In this document: positions 17,647 to 25,976 of the stretch, piece after piece
Position numbering within the stretch: position 1 is the stretch's first letter
How the letters are laid out: every line of letters starts with the position of its first letter
Assembly (NCBI RefSeq): GCF_009882985.1
Contig: NZ_WTUZ01000022.1
Span: 595,065 to 659,064 of the forward strand
From: Paenibacillus silvestris
GTDB lineage: Bacteria > Bacillota > Bacilli > Paenibacillales > NBRC-103111
Direction: 5' to 3'
DNA length: 64,000 bases
Program-made: the position numbers and the translations under genes
Notes under the pieces: generated by a model
What the model was told of the DNA's origin: nothing
Seen by the model: the letters and a program-made list of their open reading frames with translations, nothing else
Databases searched by the model: none

Positions 17647-19147
17647 GTTTCAGGCCCCACGCTTTTTCGAAATCTTTGGTAATAGCTGCGAGCTCTTTCA
17701 GCTCTAGAATCGGGTTGTGTACACAGAGTAGTTTGAGCGTCAAGGACGTATCCGTTCGTGTGACCACCAGCTTTTGAACAGGCTGAGTTTCACTGTGATC
17801 TAGCGCCGTGGCAAGCTTTAAGAGTGTGCCCAGCTTAACAATTAACACCTCGTCGGATTCTTTCAACAAATCCTTGTAAGCAAGGCTTTGCTGATGGGTC
17901 CGGCTTTTTGTTTTGTACGTTGCGATGAGGGAGCAAATCACGATCTCGCGATGTGTGAGTCCATCGATGCGAGCATTGGCTAGCATGTACTGCGTATGCT
18001 TCAGATATTGATAATAGTGAACGCTGACACCGATTCGGTGCAGGAGCGCGGTTGTGTGCAAATAACGCGAGCTGCCTTCTTCAAGGTTAGCGTGCAGCTC
18101 AAGCTTGTCGTAGAGCAGCAAGGCAAGCTGGTCAACACGTCGAACGTGTTTCTCCGCCCCATTGGGATGGAGACAAAGCAAGTTTTGAATGCTCGCTTCC
18201 AGGACATCCGGATGAATTGGCTGCTTAGGATTGAACATCTCGAAGAATATCCCGTCTCGAAGTCCCGAGCCGCTGATGATGCACTGGGAAGCATTAGCAG
18301 CTTGGAACAAGGTATCTAGAATAAGCAGTCCCGGAACGATAATATCGGAGCGTTCTTTGGAGAGGCCTTCGACTTTCTTTCTTTTATCAATGGGCAGAGA
18401 GGACAGCAAGGTAACGAAAGATCGAAGCTCTCCGGGCTTCAATTCGTAGTTATGTGCCAGCTGTAAAGAGTACTTCGAGCGTTTCTGGCTCATTTTGCCT
18501 AGCGTTCGAATCGTACCGCCTAAACCGATCATCGGCAAATTCGGCGATTGCGTGATCCAGGGTTGGCTGGCTATCGCTTCTTCAACCATGCGACGAATAT
18601 CTGCTGACTCCTGTTCAGTGAGATTCGCATTTTTCATAAATTGATGGGTCGTGTTCACGGCACCGAATGGAAAGGAGACACTTTTCAGCAGCTTCCGATC
18701 ACGCAGTAAAGTAACCTCCGTACTACCGCCGCCAATATCTATGATAAGAGCGTCCCGAATGTCGATGGTATTGATAACACCTAAATAGCCGTAGCGTGCT
18801 TCCTCCGAACCGCTGAGTACCTCTATCTTCAGGCTGGTCTGCTCCTCAAGGACACGTACAATCTCATTTGAATTGGCCGCGTTGCGAATGGCTGCTGTTG
18901 CAACTGCTCTTACCGTTTGAACTTCGTGTACCCGGCATAGCAGCGCATAATGAGAAAGAATGGGGACAATAGAAATAATATCTTTGCTATGTAAAATGCC
19001 ATCATAACCGATGCGTTCGCTGAGTCTTGCGGAATCCTTATGCTCGCTTACTACACGGTAGGCTCCCAGCTCGTTGATTTCATAGATCACGAGTCGAATC
19101 GAGTTGGACCCGATATCGATGATGCCGATTTTTGTGCCGCTGCTCAT
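17612..19147 (-). CDS. ppx: Ppx/GppA-type exopolyphosphatase
   Basis: A 511-residue member of the ASKHA phosphatase superfamily. GIIDIGSNSIRLVIYEI (phosphate 1 motif) is at residues 8-24 and ALIIDIGGGSTEVTLL (phosphate 2 motif) around 140; VSFPFGAVNTT and GLGGTIRTLGKMSQ follow. The C-terminal 200 residues form the HD-like helical domain (LHTTALLHRIGVSVHYYQY). It releases phosphate from the ends of polyphosphate, or hydrolyses pppGpp; the paired ppk favours the first. Convergent with ppk, so the balance of the two could be affected by overlapping transcripts. Confidence 0.93.
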   Translation of the reverse strand: MSSGTKIGIIDIGSNSIRLVIYEINELGAYRVVSEHKDSARLSERIGYDGILHSKDIISIVPILSHYALLCRVHEVQTVRAVATAAIRNAANSNEIVRVLEEQTSLKIEVLSGSEEARYGYLGVINTIDIRDALIIDIGGGSTEVTLLRDRKLLKSVSFPFGAVNTTHQFMKNANLTEQESADIRRMVEEAIASQPWITQSPNLPMIGLGGTIRTLGKMSQKRSKYSLQLAHNYELKPGELRSFVTLLSSLPIDKRKKVEGLSKERSDIIVPGLLILDTLFQAANASQCIISGSGLRDGIFFEMFNPKQPIHPDVLEASIQNLLCLHPNGAEKHVRRVDQLALLLYDKLELHANLEEGSSRYLHTTALLHRIGVSVHYYQYLKHTQYMLANARIDGLTHREIVICSLIATYKTKSRTHQQSLAYKDLLKESDEVLIVKLGTLLKLATALDHSETQPVQKLVVTRTDTSLTLKLLCVHNPILELKELAAITKDFEKAWGLKLKIQAGVFSKT

Positions 19148-19448
19148 GTATTTGCTCCTTTATCCGAGAAATCACTGATGCTTTGCCTTTCATTGTATCA
19201 AGGGAAGGCCAACTCGACAAACTTTTGCAAAATTGTTGTATAATTCGGGGAAATAAACAAAAACTTGTAGCGTGTGTTTTAAGTTGTGGAGCAAAATAAA
19301 GTGGCTTTTTTGTGTCAAAAAGATTCTTTATGGTAGTGATAATGAAGTTTTATGCCCTATTTTGTTCACTTACCGAGTAAAATACTTTATTATTAAAGTT
19401 AGGAAAAAAGCAATTTTTTGCTAATAGAGTAGCTAAGGAGAGATTCCA
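19148..19448. other. Gap upstream of citZ: promoter and long leader
   Basis: This 301-bp gap separates ppx from citZ, which are divergent. A TATAAT box (19239-19244) lies about 205 nt before the citZ start, with a weak TCGACA 19 nt upstream, so a long untranslated leader is possible. The leader is A+T-rich with several T runs. I see no clear operator or riboswitch fold in it and no convincing ORF. Confidence 0.45.
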
Positions 19449-20561
19449 ATGACTGCAACCAAAGGTTTAGAAGGAATTGTAGCCACGACCTCGTCGATTA
19501 GCTCCATTGTAGATGGAGTGTTAACATATCGCGGGATTGATATTGATGACCTCGCAGAAAATGCGACATTTGAAGAAGTAATTTATTTGCTTTGGTTCGG
19601 CAAACTCCCTAACCAAGCTGAGCTTGAGAAACTGCAAAGCGACCTGAACGCTTATAGCAAGGTGCCTGATGCGGTAATCAACCAGTTGAAAGCATTCCCG
19701 AAAGATGTTAATTCCATGGCTGCGCTTCGCACGGCTGTTTCCGCTCTTGCTTTGTACGATGAGGAAGCAAACGACCTGAGCCAAGAATCCAATGTGCGTA
19801 AAGCGATTAAGCTGCAAGCACAAATTCCTGGTATCATTGCTGCTTTCGCTCGTATCCGTGAAGGTAAAGAGCCACTAGCTTCCCCAGGATATGCTTCCGT
19901 TGCTGCTAACTTCTTGTACCAATTGACTGGCAAAGAGCCAGACAAAGTTGCAATCGAAGCTTTGGACAAAGCATTAGTACTTCACGCTGACCACGAGTTG
20001 AATGCATCCACATTCGCGGCGCGCGTAACAGTTGCTACACTAACTGATATTTACTCCGGTATCACATCGGCTATCGGCACGCTCAAAGGACCTCTTCACG
20101 GTGGTGCGAATGAAGCTGTTATGGCTATGCTTGAAGAAATCGGTACTGTAGAGAACGTAGTTCCTTACATTAACGGCAAATTAGAGCGTAAAGACAAAAT
20201 CATGGGCTTTGGACACCGTGTTTACAAAAACGGAGATCCGCGTGCGAAGCACTTGCAAAAAATGTCTTACGAGCTTGGTAAAATGACTGGCAACCTGAAA
20301 TGGTACGAAATGTCCATTAAAGCGGATGAGCTGGTAACAGGTCTTAAAGGCTTGAAACCGAATGTAGACTTCTACTCGGCATCTGTTTACACAACACTTG
20401 AAATCCCGCGCGACCTGTTTACACCGATCTTCGCGATCAGCCGTACTTCCGGTTGGACTGCACACATTCTAGAGCAGTACGAAAACAACCGTTTGATCCG
20501 TCCTCGCGCTGAGTACACAGGCCCGGTTAACCAAAAATACATTCCGATTAGCGCTCGCTAA
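19449..20561 (+). CDS. citZ: Citrate synthase
   Basis: A 370-residue type I-like bacterial citrate synthase that condenses acetyl-CoA and oxaloacetate. The catalytic residues are visible: His217 in LHGGANEAVM, His256 in MGFGHRVYKNGDPRA and Asp307 in NVDFYSASVY. Length and the start (MTATKGLEGIVATTSSISSI) match CitZ of Bacillales. Its ATG follows AAGGAGAG. It is the first gene of the citZ-icd-mdh order, but a structured 360-bp spacer separates it from icd, so icd can be read independently. Confidence 0.97.
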   Translation: MTATKGLEGIVATTSSISSIVDGVLTYRGIDIDDLAENATFEEVIYLLWFGKLPNQAELEKLQSDLNAYSKVPDAVINQLKAFPKDVNSMAALRTAVSALALYDEEANDLSQESNVRKAIKLQAQIPGIIAAFARIREGKEPLASPGYASVAANFLYQLTGKEPDKVAIEALDKALVLHADHELNASTFAARVTVATLTDIYSGITSAIGTLKGPLHGGANEAVMAMLEEIGTVENVVPYINGKLERKDKIMGFGHRVYKNGDPRAKHLQKMSYELGKMTGNLKWYEMSIKADELVTGLKGLKPNVDFYSASVYTTLEIPRDLFTPIFAISRTSGWTAHILEQYENNRLIRPRAEYTGPVNQKYIPISAR

Positions 20562-20583
20562 TTGGCCTAGATTAGATGTAACG

Positions 20584-20662
20584 CTCAAGGTGCGGGCAGT
20601 TCGGTACCCAGCTTTAGGGACGCAAGTTCCTTGAGGTGTACCGCAACTCCCGTCACTTTTTG
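20584..20662 (+). ncRNA. Structured element between citZ and icd: terminator with a competing stem
   Basis: Bases 20590-20607 (GTGCGGG, AGTT and CGGTAC in order) pair with 20638-20656 (GTACCG, AACT, CCCG and CAC) to give a stem of about 17 bp interrupted by three single bulges, followed by TTTTT. In front of it CTCAAGG (20584-20590) can pair with CCTTGAG (20629-20635) in the loop. The two pairings cross, so they would exclude each other or form a pseudoknot. This is the form of an attenuator or a riboswitch expression platform, or simply an elaborate citZ terminator. Confidence 0.6.
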
Positions 20663-20920
20663 TGTGTGTAAATGCTTTTACCTAGCTGCGGTGATGAGAA
20701 AAATTTTTAAAATTGATCTCTTTGTAGTAAAGTAGCTAGTGGAGTGCTTGATAGTGACTGGAGAAACGTAGTGCCCGCCTTTATAATAATTTATTTACAT
20801 ATGAAAATTTGTTCAAAATAATTGATTATAAGAAGCGGTCGGAAGGCACTATCAAAAGCATGGAACGTAAAGCACCATATGAACTCGTATCATTTTAAAC
20901 AAATCTTAGGAGGAACTATC
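20663..20920 (+). promoter_or_regulatory. Probable icd promoter region
   Basis: After the hairpin, about 260 bp of A+T-rich sequence leads to icd. Motifs such as TTGATC (about 20715) and several TA-rich boxes could give a promoter, but none is a clear match. The AGGAGG site (20909-20914) is strong. No small ORF here is convincing. Confidence 0.35.
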
Positions 20921-22219
20921 ATGCCACAATTCGAAGCCTACGAACTACCAACAGAAGGTCAAAAAATTACCATCGAGAATGGTGTTCTGCAAGTACCTAA
21001 CAACCCAATCATTCCTTACATCGAAGGTGACGGTACAGGTCCTGATATCTGGGCAGCTTCCGTGCGCGTTCTTGATGCAGCTGTAGAGAAAGCTTACAAA
21101 GGCGAGAAAAAAATCGCTTGGTACGAAGTTTTCGCAGGAGAAAAAGCTTTTAACAAATTCAACAACTGGTTGCCTAACGATACATTAACAGCTATGCGCG
21201 AATACATCGTGTCCATCAAAGGACCTTTGACTACACCAATCGGTGGCGGTATCCGTTCCCTGAACGTTGCGCTTCGTCAAGAGCTAGATCTATACGTATG
21301 TTCCCGTCCAGTTCGTTACTTCAACGGCGTTCCTTCACCTGTTAAACGTCCTGAGCTGGTTGACATGGTTATTTTCCGTGAGAACACAGAAGATATCTAT
21401 GCAGGTATCGAGTGGGAAGCTGGTTCCGAAGCTGTTAAGAAAGTCATTTCCTTCTTGCAAAACGAAATGGGCGTTAACAAAATCCGTTTCCCAGAAACTT
21501 CAGGTATCGGTGTAAAACCAGTATCCTCTGAAGGTACAGAGCGTTTGGTTCGCGCTGCAATTGAGTATGCAATCAAACATGGCCGTAAAACGCTAACGTT
21601 GGTTCACAAAGGCAACATCATGAAATTCACAGAAGGCGCGTTCAAAAACTGGGGTTACGAGCTAGCTGAGCGTGAATATGCTGATAAAACATTTACATGG
21701 GCACAATATGATCGTATCAAAGAAGCAGAAGGCGCAGAAGCAGCTAACAAAGCTCAAAAAGATGCAGAAGCTGCTGGCAAAATCATCGTAAAAGATGCAA
21801 TTGCTGATATCGCGTTGCAACAAGTATTGACACGTCCAACTGATTTTGATGTTATTGCAACATTGAACTTGAACGGTGACTACCTGTCTGATGCACTTGC
21901 TGCACAAGTAGGCGGAATTGGTATCGCTCCAGGAGCAAACATCAACTACTTGACGGGTCACGCGATCTTCGAAGCTACACATGGTACAGCTCCTAAATAC
22001 GCTGGTCTTGACGTGGTTAACCCAGGTTCTGTTATCCTTTCCGGCGTAATGCTTCTTGAGCACCTTGGCTGGTTGGAAGCAGCTGAGCTGATCTACAAAG
22101 GCTTGGAAACTTCGATCAACAACAAAACAGTTACTTATGACTTTGCTCGTTTGATGGAAGGCGCTACTGAAATTAAATGCTCCGAATTCGCGAACGAAAT
22201 CATCAAAAACATGGCTTAA
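20921..22219 (+). CDS. icd: NADP-dependent isocitrate dehydrogenase
   Basis: A 432-residue enzyme that turns isocitrate into 2-oxoglutarate, CO2 and NADPH. It starts MPQFEAYELPTEGQKI at 20921, 6 nt after AGGAGGAAC; an upstream in-frame ATG lacks a site. Substrate-binding and catalytic blocks are PYIEGDGTGPDIW, GGIRSLNVALRQELDLYVC (with the serine that is phosphorylated in E. coli), FRENTEDIYAGIEW, LVHKGNIMKFTEGAFK and ATHGTAPKYAGLDVVNPG. Length and sequence match the dimeric bacterial NADP enzyme. Confidence 0.97.
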   Translation: MPQFEAYELPTEGQKITIENGVLQVPNNPIIPYIEGDGTGPDIWAASVRVLDAAVEKAYKGEKKIAWYEVFAGEKAFNKFNNWLPNDTLTAMREYIVSIKGPLTTPIGGGIRSLNVALRQELDLYVCSRPVRYFNGVPSPVKRPELVDMVIFRENTEDIYAGIEWEAGSEAVKKVISFLQNEMGVNKIRFPETSGIGVKPVSSEGTERLVRAAIEYAIKHGRKTLTLVHKGNIMKFTEGAFKNWGYELAEREYADKTFTWAQYDRIKEAEGAEAANKAQKDAEAAGKIIVKDAIADIALQQVLTRPTDFDVIATLNLNGDYLSDALAAQVGGIGIAPGANINYLTGHAIFEATHGTAPKYAGLDVVNPGSVILSGVMLLEHLGWLEAAELIYKGLETSINNKTVTYDFARLMEGATEIKCSEFANEIIKNMA

Positions 22220-22276
22220 TCATCATTATAGCTCCAAGGGTACGATAACTAATCATTATTAGGAGGCACATCTCAA

Positions 22277-23218
22277 ATGGCAATCCGTCGTAATAAAATT
22301 ACTGTTGTCGGTGCAGGCTTCACAGGAGCAACAACTGCTCTTATGTTAGCTCAAAAAGAACTTGGTAACGTTGTTCTTCTAGATATCCCGCAATTGGAAA
22401 ACCCTACAAAAGGGAAAGCGCTCGACATGCTCGAAGCTGGCCCGGTACAAGGTTACGACGCTCAAATCACAGGTACTTCTAACTATGCAGATGCTGCTGA
22501 TTCCGATATCGTCATCATCACCGCGGGTATCGCCCGTAAACCGGGAATGAGCCGCGATGATCTGGTAAACACGAATGCAGGTATCGTGAAATCCGTTTGT
22601 GAAAACGTAAGAGAAGTAGCTCCAAACTCCATCGTTATCATCTTGAGTAATCCAGTTGATGCAATGACGTATGTTGCATACCAAGCTCTGGGCTTCCCGA
22701 AAAACCGTGTAATCGGTCAATCGGGCGTACTGGATACAGCTCGTTACTTGACGTTCATCTCTCAGGAGTTGAATGTATCGGTTGAGGATGTTAAGGGAGT
22801 TGTGATCGGCGGTCACGGCGATGACATGGTTCCACTTGTTCGTTACACCTACGCAGGCGGAGTGCCAATTGAGAAGCTGATCCCAGCTGACCGTATTGAA
22901 GCGATTGTTCAACGAACACGTACAGGCGGCGGGGAGATCGTTAACCTGCTTGGTAACGGTAGTGCATACTACGCGCCAGCAGCGTCCCTTGTGCAAATGA
23001 CTGAAGCTATTCTCAAAGATAAAAAGCGTATCATTCCTACAATCGCTCTTCTCGAAGGCGAGTATGGGTATGATCAATTGTTCATGGGCGTATTGACTGT
23101 CCTTGGTGCGAACGGTATCGAGAAAGTGATGGATATCGAGTTGACTGAAGATGAGAAAGCCGCACTAGACAAAACAGCTAACTCTGTTCGCAACGTAATC
23201 AAAGTTGTAACAGGCTGA
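22277..23218 (+). CDS. mdh: Malate dehydrogenase
   Basis: A 313-residue LDH-like malate dehydrogenase. The Rossmann motif GAGFTGATTALMLAQ lies near residue 12, and the acidic residue in VVLLDI points to NAD. SNPVDAMTYVAY and VIGQSGVLDTARY hold substrate-binding residues, and IGGHGDDMVPL has the catalytic His180. It oxidises malate to oxaloacetate for CitZ. It sits 57 nt after icd with an AGGAGG site, and is probably co-transcribed. A strong terminator follows. Confidence 0.97.
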   Translation: MAIRRNKITVVGAGFTGATTALMLAQKELGNVVLLDIPQLENPTKGKALDMLEAGPVQGYDAQITGTSNYADAADSDIVIITAGIARKPGMSRDDLVNTNAGIVKSVCENVREVAPNSIVIILSNPVDAMTYVAYQALGFPKNRVIGQSGVLDTARYLTFISQELNVSVEDVKGVVIGGHGDDMVPLVRYTYAGGVPIEKLIPADRIEAIVQRTRTGGGEIVNLLGNGSAYYAPAASLVQMTEAILKDKKRIIPTIALLEGEYGYDQLFMGVLTVLGANGIEKVMDIELTEDEKAALDKTANSVRNVIKVVTG

Positions 23219-23230
23219 TTAGTTAAGTAA

Positions 23231-23267
23231 AGAGCCAGTCTCCCAATCGGAGATTGGCTCTTTTTCT
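23231..23267 (+). terminator. Terminator after mdh
   Basis: AGAGCCAGTCTCC pairs with GGAGATTGGCTCT around a five-base loop, followed by TTTTT. It closes the icd-mdh unit. Confidence 0.9.
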
Positions 23268-23642
23268 GTTGAAACTTCTTGACGGCTAACGCGAGCGAGC
23301 ACGCCGAGAAGAACGTCAATGTGCAATTCAATGCAACTGCTTCAGGGACTGCGAATATGCGCTTTCTTCTCTGACAGCCAGTTCGCATTGGATGAATTCA
23401 AATGAGAGGACATGTATAATGGCTTGGCAGAATGATCCCATCGCCAACCCACCGGGTTAAGTGCGGAGCAAGAGATTAGAACCTGTGCTGGTTGAATGGC
23501 CAGTTATGACAGAGTTAGTCACATTTTTATGGAGATATGGTGAAAAAGAAGAATTGTTGACATCGCTTTCTTGTTCCAAAGATAGGTATTCGGTATACTT
23601 ACCTAAGAACGATTCTAATTCAAAATTGCGGAGGTTATTAGA
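23268..23642. other. Gap between mdh and a small membrane protein gene
   Basis: This gap of about 375 bp has no good gene. It holds one module, CATTGGATGAATTCAAATGA (23386-23405), similar to those of the element at 36609-36800. A 13-codon frame at 23418-23459 (MAWQNDPIANPPG) follows GAGAGGA and might be a leader peptide. A good promoter, TTGTTC at 23571 and TATACT at 23594 with a 17-bp spacer, serves the next gene. Confidence 0.45.
23571..23599 (+). promoter_or_regulatory. Sigma-A-type promoter for the membrane protein at 23643
   Basis: TTGTTC (23571-23576) and TATACT (23594-23599) are separated by 17 bp, about 43 nt before the ATG. The first three bases of the -35 box and all but one of the -10 box fit the consensus. 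Confidence 0.55.
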
Positions 23643-24071
23643 ATGTATCAAGTTATGATTTTTTTACATGTGCTTAGTGCCTTGTTGCTTGGCGTATACG
23701 TCGTGTTCCCGTTCATCGTGGGACGTGCCGCATCGTTAACTGGCGCTGCATTAGAGGGTTTTGTGGGGCTGTTGTCTACGTTAAATCGAATTGGGCAATT
23801 TTCATTGATTGTGACCTTCATTACGGGCGGAGCTATGGTTTCCAAAGTGGATGCATCCGTGTTGTGGATGGTGCTGGCTGTTGTTCTACTGCTTATCGTG
23901 GGAGCGGTGACTGGTATGATCGGCGGAAGACTGAAGAAGTTAGTTGCTAACGCTAAGGCAGGAAACAGCACAGCAACAGATGCTGCGAAAGTTAAAACAT
24001 TCAGCTGGATTGCTGCGGTAGCTGTAGTTATTGCTATCCTGTTCATGACGAATCCTCAAATATTGGCGTAA
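23643..24071 (+). CDS. Four-helix membrane protein of unknown function
   Basis: A 142-residue integral membrane protein. Hydrophobic segments lie at about 3-25, 48-66 (FSLIVTFITGGAMV), 73-93 (VLWMVLAVVLLLIVGAVTGM) and 118-138. A basic loop (GGRLKKLVANAKAGNST) lies between the third and fourth. The first segment starts MYQVMIFLHVLSALLLG, a style seen in DUF2269/CopD-like small membrane proteins, but I cannot name the family. GGAGGTTATTAGA precedes the ATG. It is a single-gene unit with its own promoter and a strong terminator. Confidence 0.85.
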   Translation: MYQVMIFLHVLSALLLGVYVVFPFIVGRAASLTGAALEGFVGLLSTLNRIGQFSLIVTFITGGAMVSKVDASVLWMVLAVVLLLIVGAVTGMIGGRLKKLVANAKAGNSTATDAAKVKTFSWIAAVAVVIAILFMTNPQILA

Positions 24072-24079
24072 TGCTCGAA

Positions 24080-24134
24080 ATAAAGGGGCTGTTCCAAGCG
24101 TAGAGATTTCTACGTTTGGAACAGCCCCTTCTTT
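24080..24134. terminator. Strong bidirectional terminator
   Basis: GGGGCTGTTCCAAGCGTAGA (24085-24104) pairs almost perfectly with the bases ending at 24128 around a four-base loop, with one G-U pair. A precedes and T follows, so it serves both the gene on the left and the convergent yfbR-like gene. Confidence 0.9.
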
Positions 24135-24142
24135 ATATTGGA

Positions 24143-24739
24143 TTATTCGCTTTGGTTTGGATTAAGTGTAATCTCATCTAGCGTTTTCTCAAATGAAGCG
24201 CTCATATGCTCAAGGAAATAATCAACTTCCGGCATGTTCATTTTCTTCAAGCTTTCTAGAATTTGTTGCTTCGCAACAACGAATTCACGGTTGCCGGTTG
24301 AAAGTTCAGTTAAGCACTTGATGTAAGCCTCAAGCAAGTCGGCAGCTTTCACCCAGCGATAAAGCTCGGGATCCGGTTCCTGAATCAGCTTGCGGTAGAT
24401 GTCGCTAATTGCAGGTGGAATCGTCTGAATGAGCCGCTCTACCGCAACATCTTCGATTTCGCGGAAGTTGCGCAGGATCTGCTCATTGTTGTGCTTGACA
24501 GGCTGCGGGATATCGCCCGTTAATACCTCTGACGCATCGTGGAACAAGGCGATAGAGACAACACGATCCGTAGGCACATTGCGGCCATACACTTCATTGG
24601 CGATCGTACATAGCATATGTGCGATCGCGGAGACGTAGAAAGAATGCTCAGCTACGGTATCCCTGCGCATGTTCCACATGAGACTCCAACGATCGATGTA
24701 TTTGAGGCGGTATAAATAAGCAAAAAAGTGATGATTCAT
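24143..24739 (-). CDS. yfbR: HD-domain 5'-deoxynucleotidase, YfbR family
   Basis: A 198-residue HD hydrolase matching YfbR, which removes phosphate from deoxynucleoside 5'-monophosphates. Metal-binding motifs are AEHSFYVSAIAHML (His near 31), ALFHDASEVLTGDIPQPVK (His-Asp near 68) and WVKAADLLEAYIKC (Asp near 131). RWSLMWNMRRDTVAEHS is the typical N-terminal block. The length equals the E. coli protein. It is downstream of a polysaccharide deacetylase gene by 17 nt and probably co-transcribed, although the two functions are not obviously linked. Confidence 0.93.
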   Translation of the reverse strand: MNHHFFAYLYRLKYIDRWSLMWNMRRDTVAEHSFYVSAIAHMLCTIANEVYGRNVPTDRVVSIALFHDASEVLTGDIPQPVKHNNEQILRNFREIEDVAVERLIQTIPPAISDIYRKLIQEPDPELYRWVKAADLLEAYIKCLTELSTGNREFVVAKQQILESLKKMNMPEVDYFLEHMSASFEKTLDEITLNPNQSE

Positions 24740-24756
24740 GAGGTTCTTGTACTCCT

Positions 24757-25899
24757 TCAGTTTGATTTCACGCTCGGCGCCACCCGCGCAGCCACCGTCC
24801 CGGTGGCCGGGGTGTAGACGAGCGGCAGCCCCACAAGCGCGCTCAAATCATCGAGCGCGATCGTGACCTGCCCGTGCTCGCGCAGCACGGGCTCTTTCAG
24901 CTTCACGCGCGCCGAGCCGCGCGTGGCCTCAGCCGCATTCACCTGCAGGGTGAATGCCTCTTGCCCCAGGCGGAGGCGAAGCGCTCCGCCTTCTGCACTT
25001 GCGCTGCCGCCGAGCTGCGCTACGGCAGCGGCCGCGTCTACGCGCAGCGGGGCGCTGCCCGGCTGCGCCTGAATGCGGCGCTGGATCGAGCGGTCCAGCA
25101 GCTCCGGCGTGATGCCGGGGCTGCCCGCGTTGATCCGCGGGATGAGCAGATGGTCAGCGCTGCGCGTGGCCATCTCGGGGGAGATCGTGAAGGCGTAGCG
25201 GATGCCCGCCTTCTGGATTTGTTCCGTCGCCGCAGGCGACGTGATGCCGTATGGATACGCCATTGCGTCGAGCGGCGCGTCCGTCAGACCTGCAAGCTTG
25301 CCGACGCAAGCTTGTGTATCCTGCAACACACGCTGCTTGTAGGCGTCGTCGCCTTCTGCATCCAAGCGGCCGACAAGCGCTGCATCGCCGCTCGGCAGCT
25401 TGTTATGCAAGCTGTCCGTGTGGCAGCCGATATCGATGAAATTCGTCGCATGCGTCATTTCGCTGATTTGCTCTTTGGACATCGAAGGAATATAGGATGC
25501 CATTGGATCAGCCAAATCATGCGTGATGACAAAATTGACAGCGGGAACACGCAAGCTTTTCAAAATCGGATAAGCCCCTGTATAAAAGCTCTGATAGCCA
25601 TCATCAAAGGTTACTAGGACCGCGTTGGAAGGAACAGTGGCGCCTGCCAGATATTGCTTGAATTCATTCAGGGAAATAAAATGATAGCCCTTGCTTAGTA
25701 AAAATTGCAGCTGATTTTGAAACAGCGTGGATGTAATGGTGCTGGAGCTTGTATCGGTGTCATGGATATGATGATACATGAGAACAGCAACTTGATCCTG
25801 ATAGTAGATATCTTGAGATCGCTTAGCAGAGAGCGGCGTAAGCAGAAGCGTGAGTCCTATCAGACTCAGCAGAATCGTGATCCCGATTCTTTTGGACAT
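24757..25899 (-). CDS. Polysaccharide deacetylase with a C-terminal stalk domain
   Basis: A 380-residue exported protein, start at 25899 behind AAGGAG. An N-terminal signal or anchor helix (ITILLSLIGLTLLLTPLSA) precedes the NodB domain: VAVLMYHHIHD, LVTFDDGYQSFYTGAYPIL (metal-binding and catalytic Asp pair), IDIGCHTDSLH (metal His pair) and AMAYPYG. The family removes acetyl groups from chitin-like or peptidoglycan sugars outside the membrane. The last 100 residues resemble the copper-amine-oxidase-like N-terminal stalk (DDLSALVGLPLVY). The DNA for residues about 215-380 is much richer in GC than the rest of the gene. Confidence 0.88.
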   Translation of the reverse strand: MSKRIGITILLSLIGLTLLLTPLSAKRSQDIYYQDQVAVLMYHHIHDTDTSSSTITSTLFQNQLQFLLSKGYHFISLNEFKQYLAGATVPSNAVLVTFDDGYQSFYTGAYPILKSLRVPAVNFVITHDLADPMASYIPSMSKEQISEMTHATNFIDIGCHTDSLHNKLPSGDAALVGRLDAEGDDAYKQRVLQDTQACVGKLAGLTDAPLDAMAYPYGITSPAATEQIQKAGIRYAFTISPEMATRSADHLLIPRINAGSPGITPELLDRSIQRRIQAQPGSAPLRVDAAAAVAQLGGSASAEGGALRLRLGQEAFTLQVNAAEATRGSARVKLKEPVLREHGQVTIALDDLSALVGLPLVYTPATGTVAARVAPSVKSN

Positions 25900-25976
25900 G
25901 TCAGCGTAACTCCTTATATGATATAATAGTTTGTAATGATTATTATTTGTTAAGTCGAGAGGAGCCATTTTTAGTC

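Noticed and set aside
20584..20662. A c-di-GMP type I riboswitch, because of GGGACGCAA in the loop
   Set aside because: The rest of the GEMM motif and its receptor helix are not present. I keep it only as an unassigned structured element.
23461..23658. A 65-codon ORF before the small membrane protein gene
   Set aside because: No ribosome site, overlaps the promoter and start of the real gene, and no plausible domain.
24874..25617. A 247-codon plus-strand ORF opposite the polysaccharide deacetylase
   Set aside because: Arg-rich shadow of the GC-rich segment; no site and no known fold.
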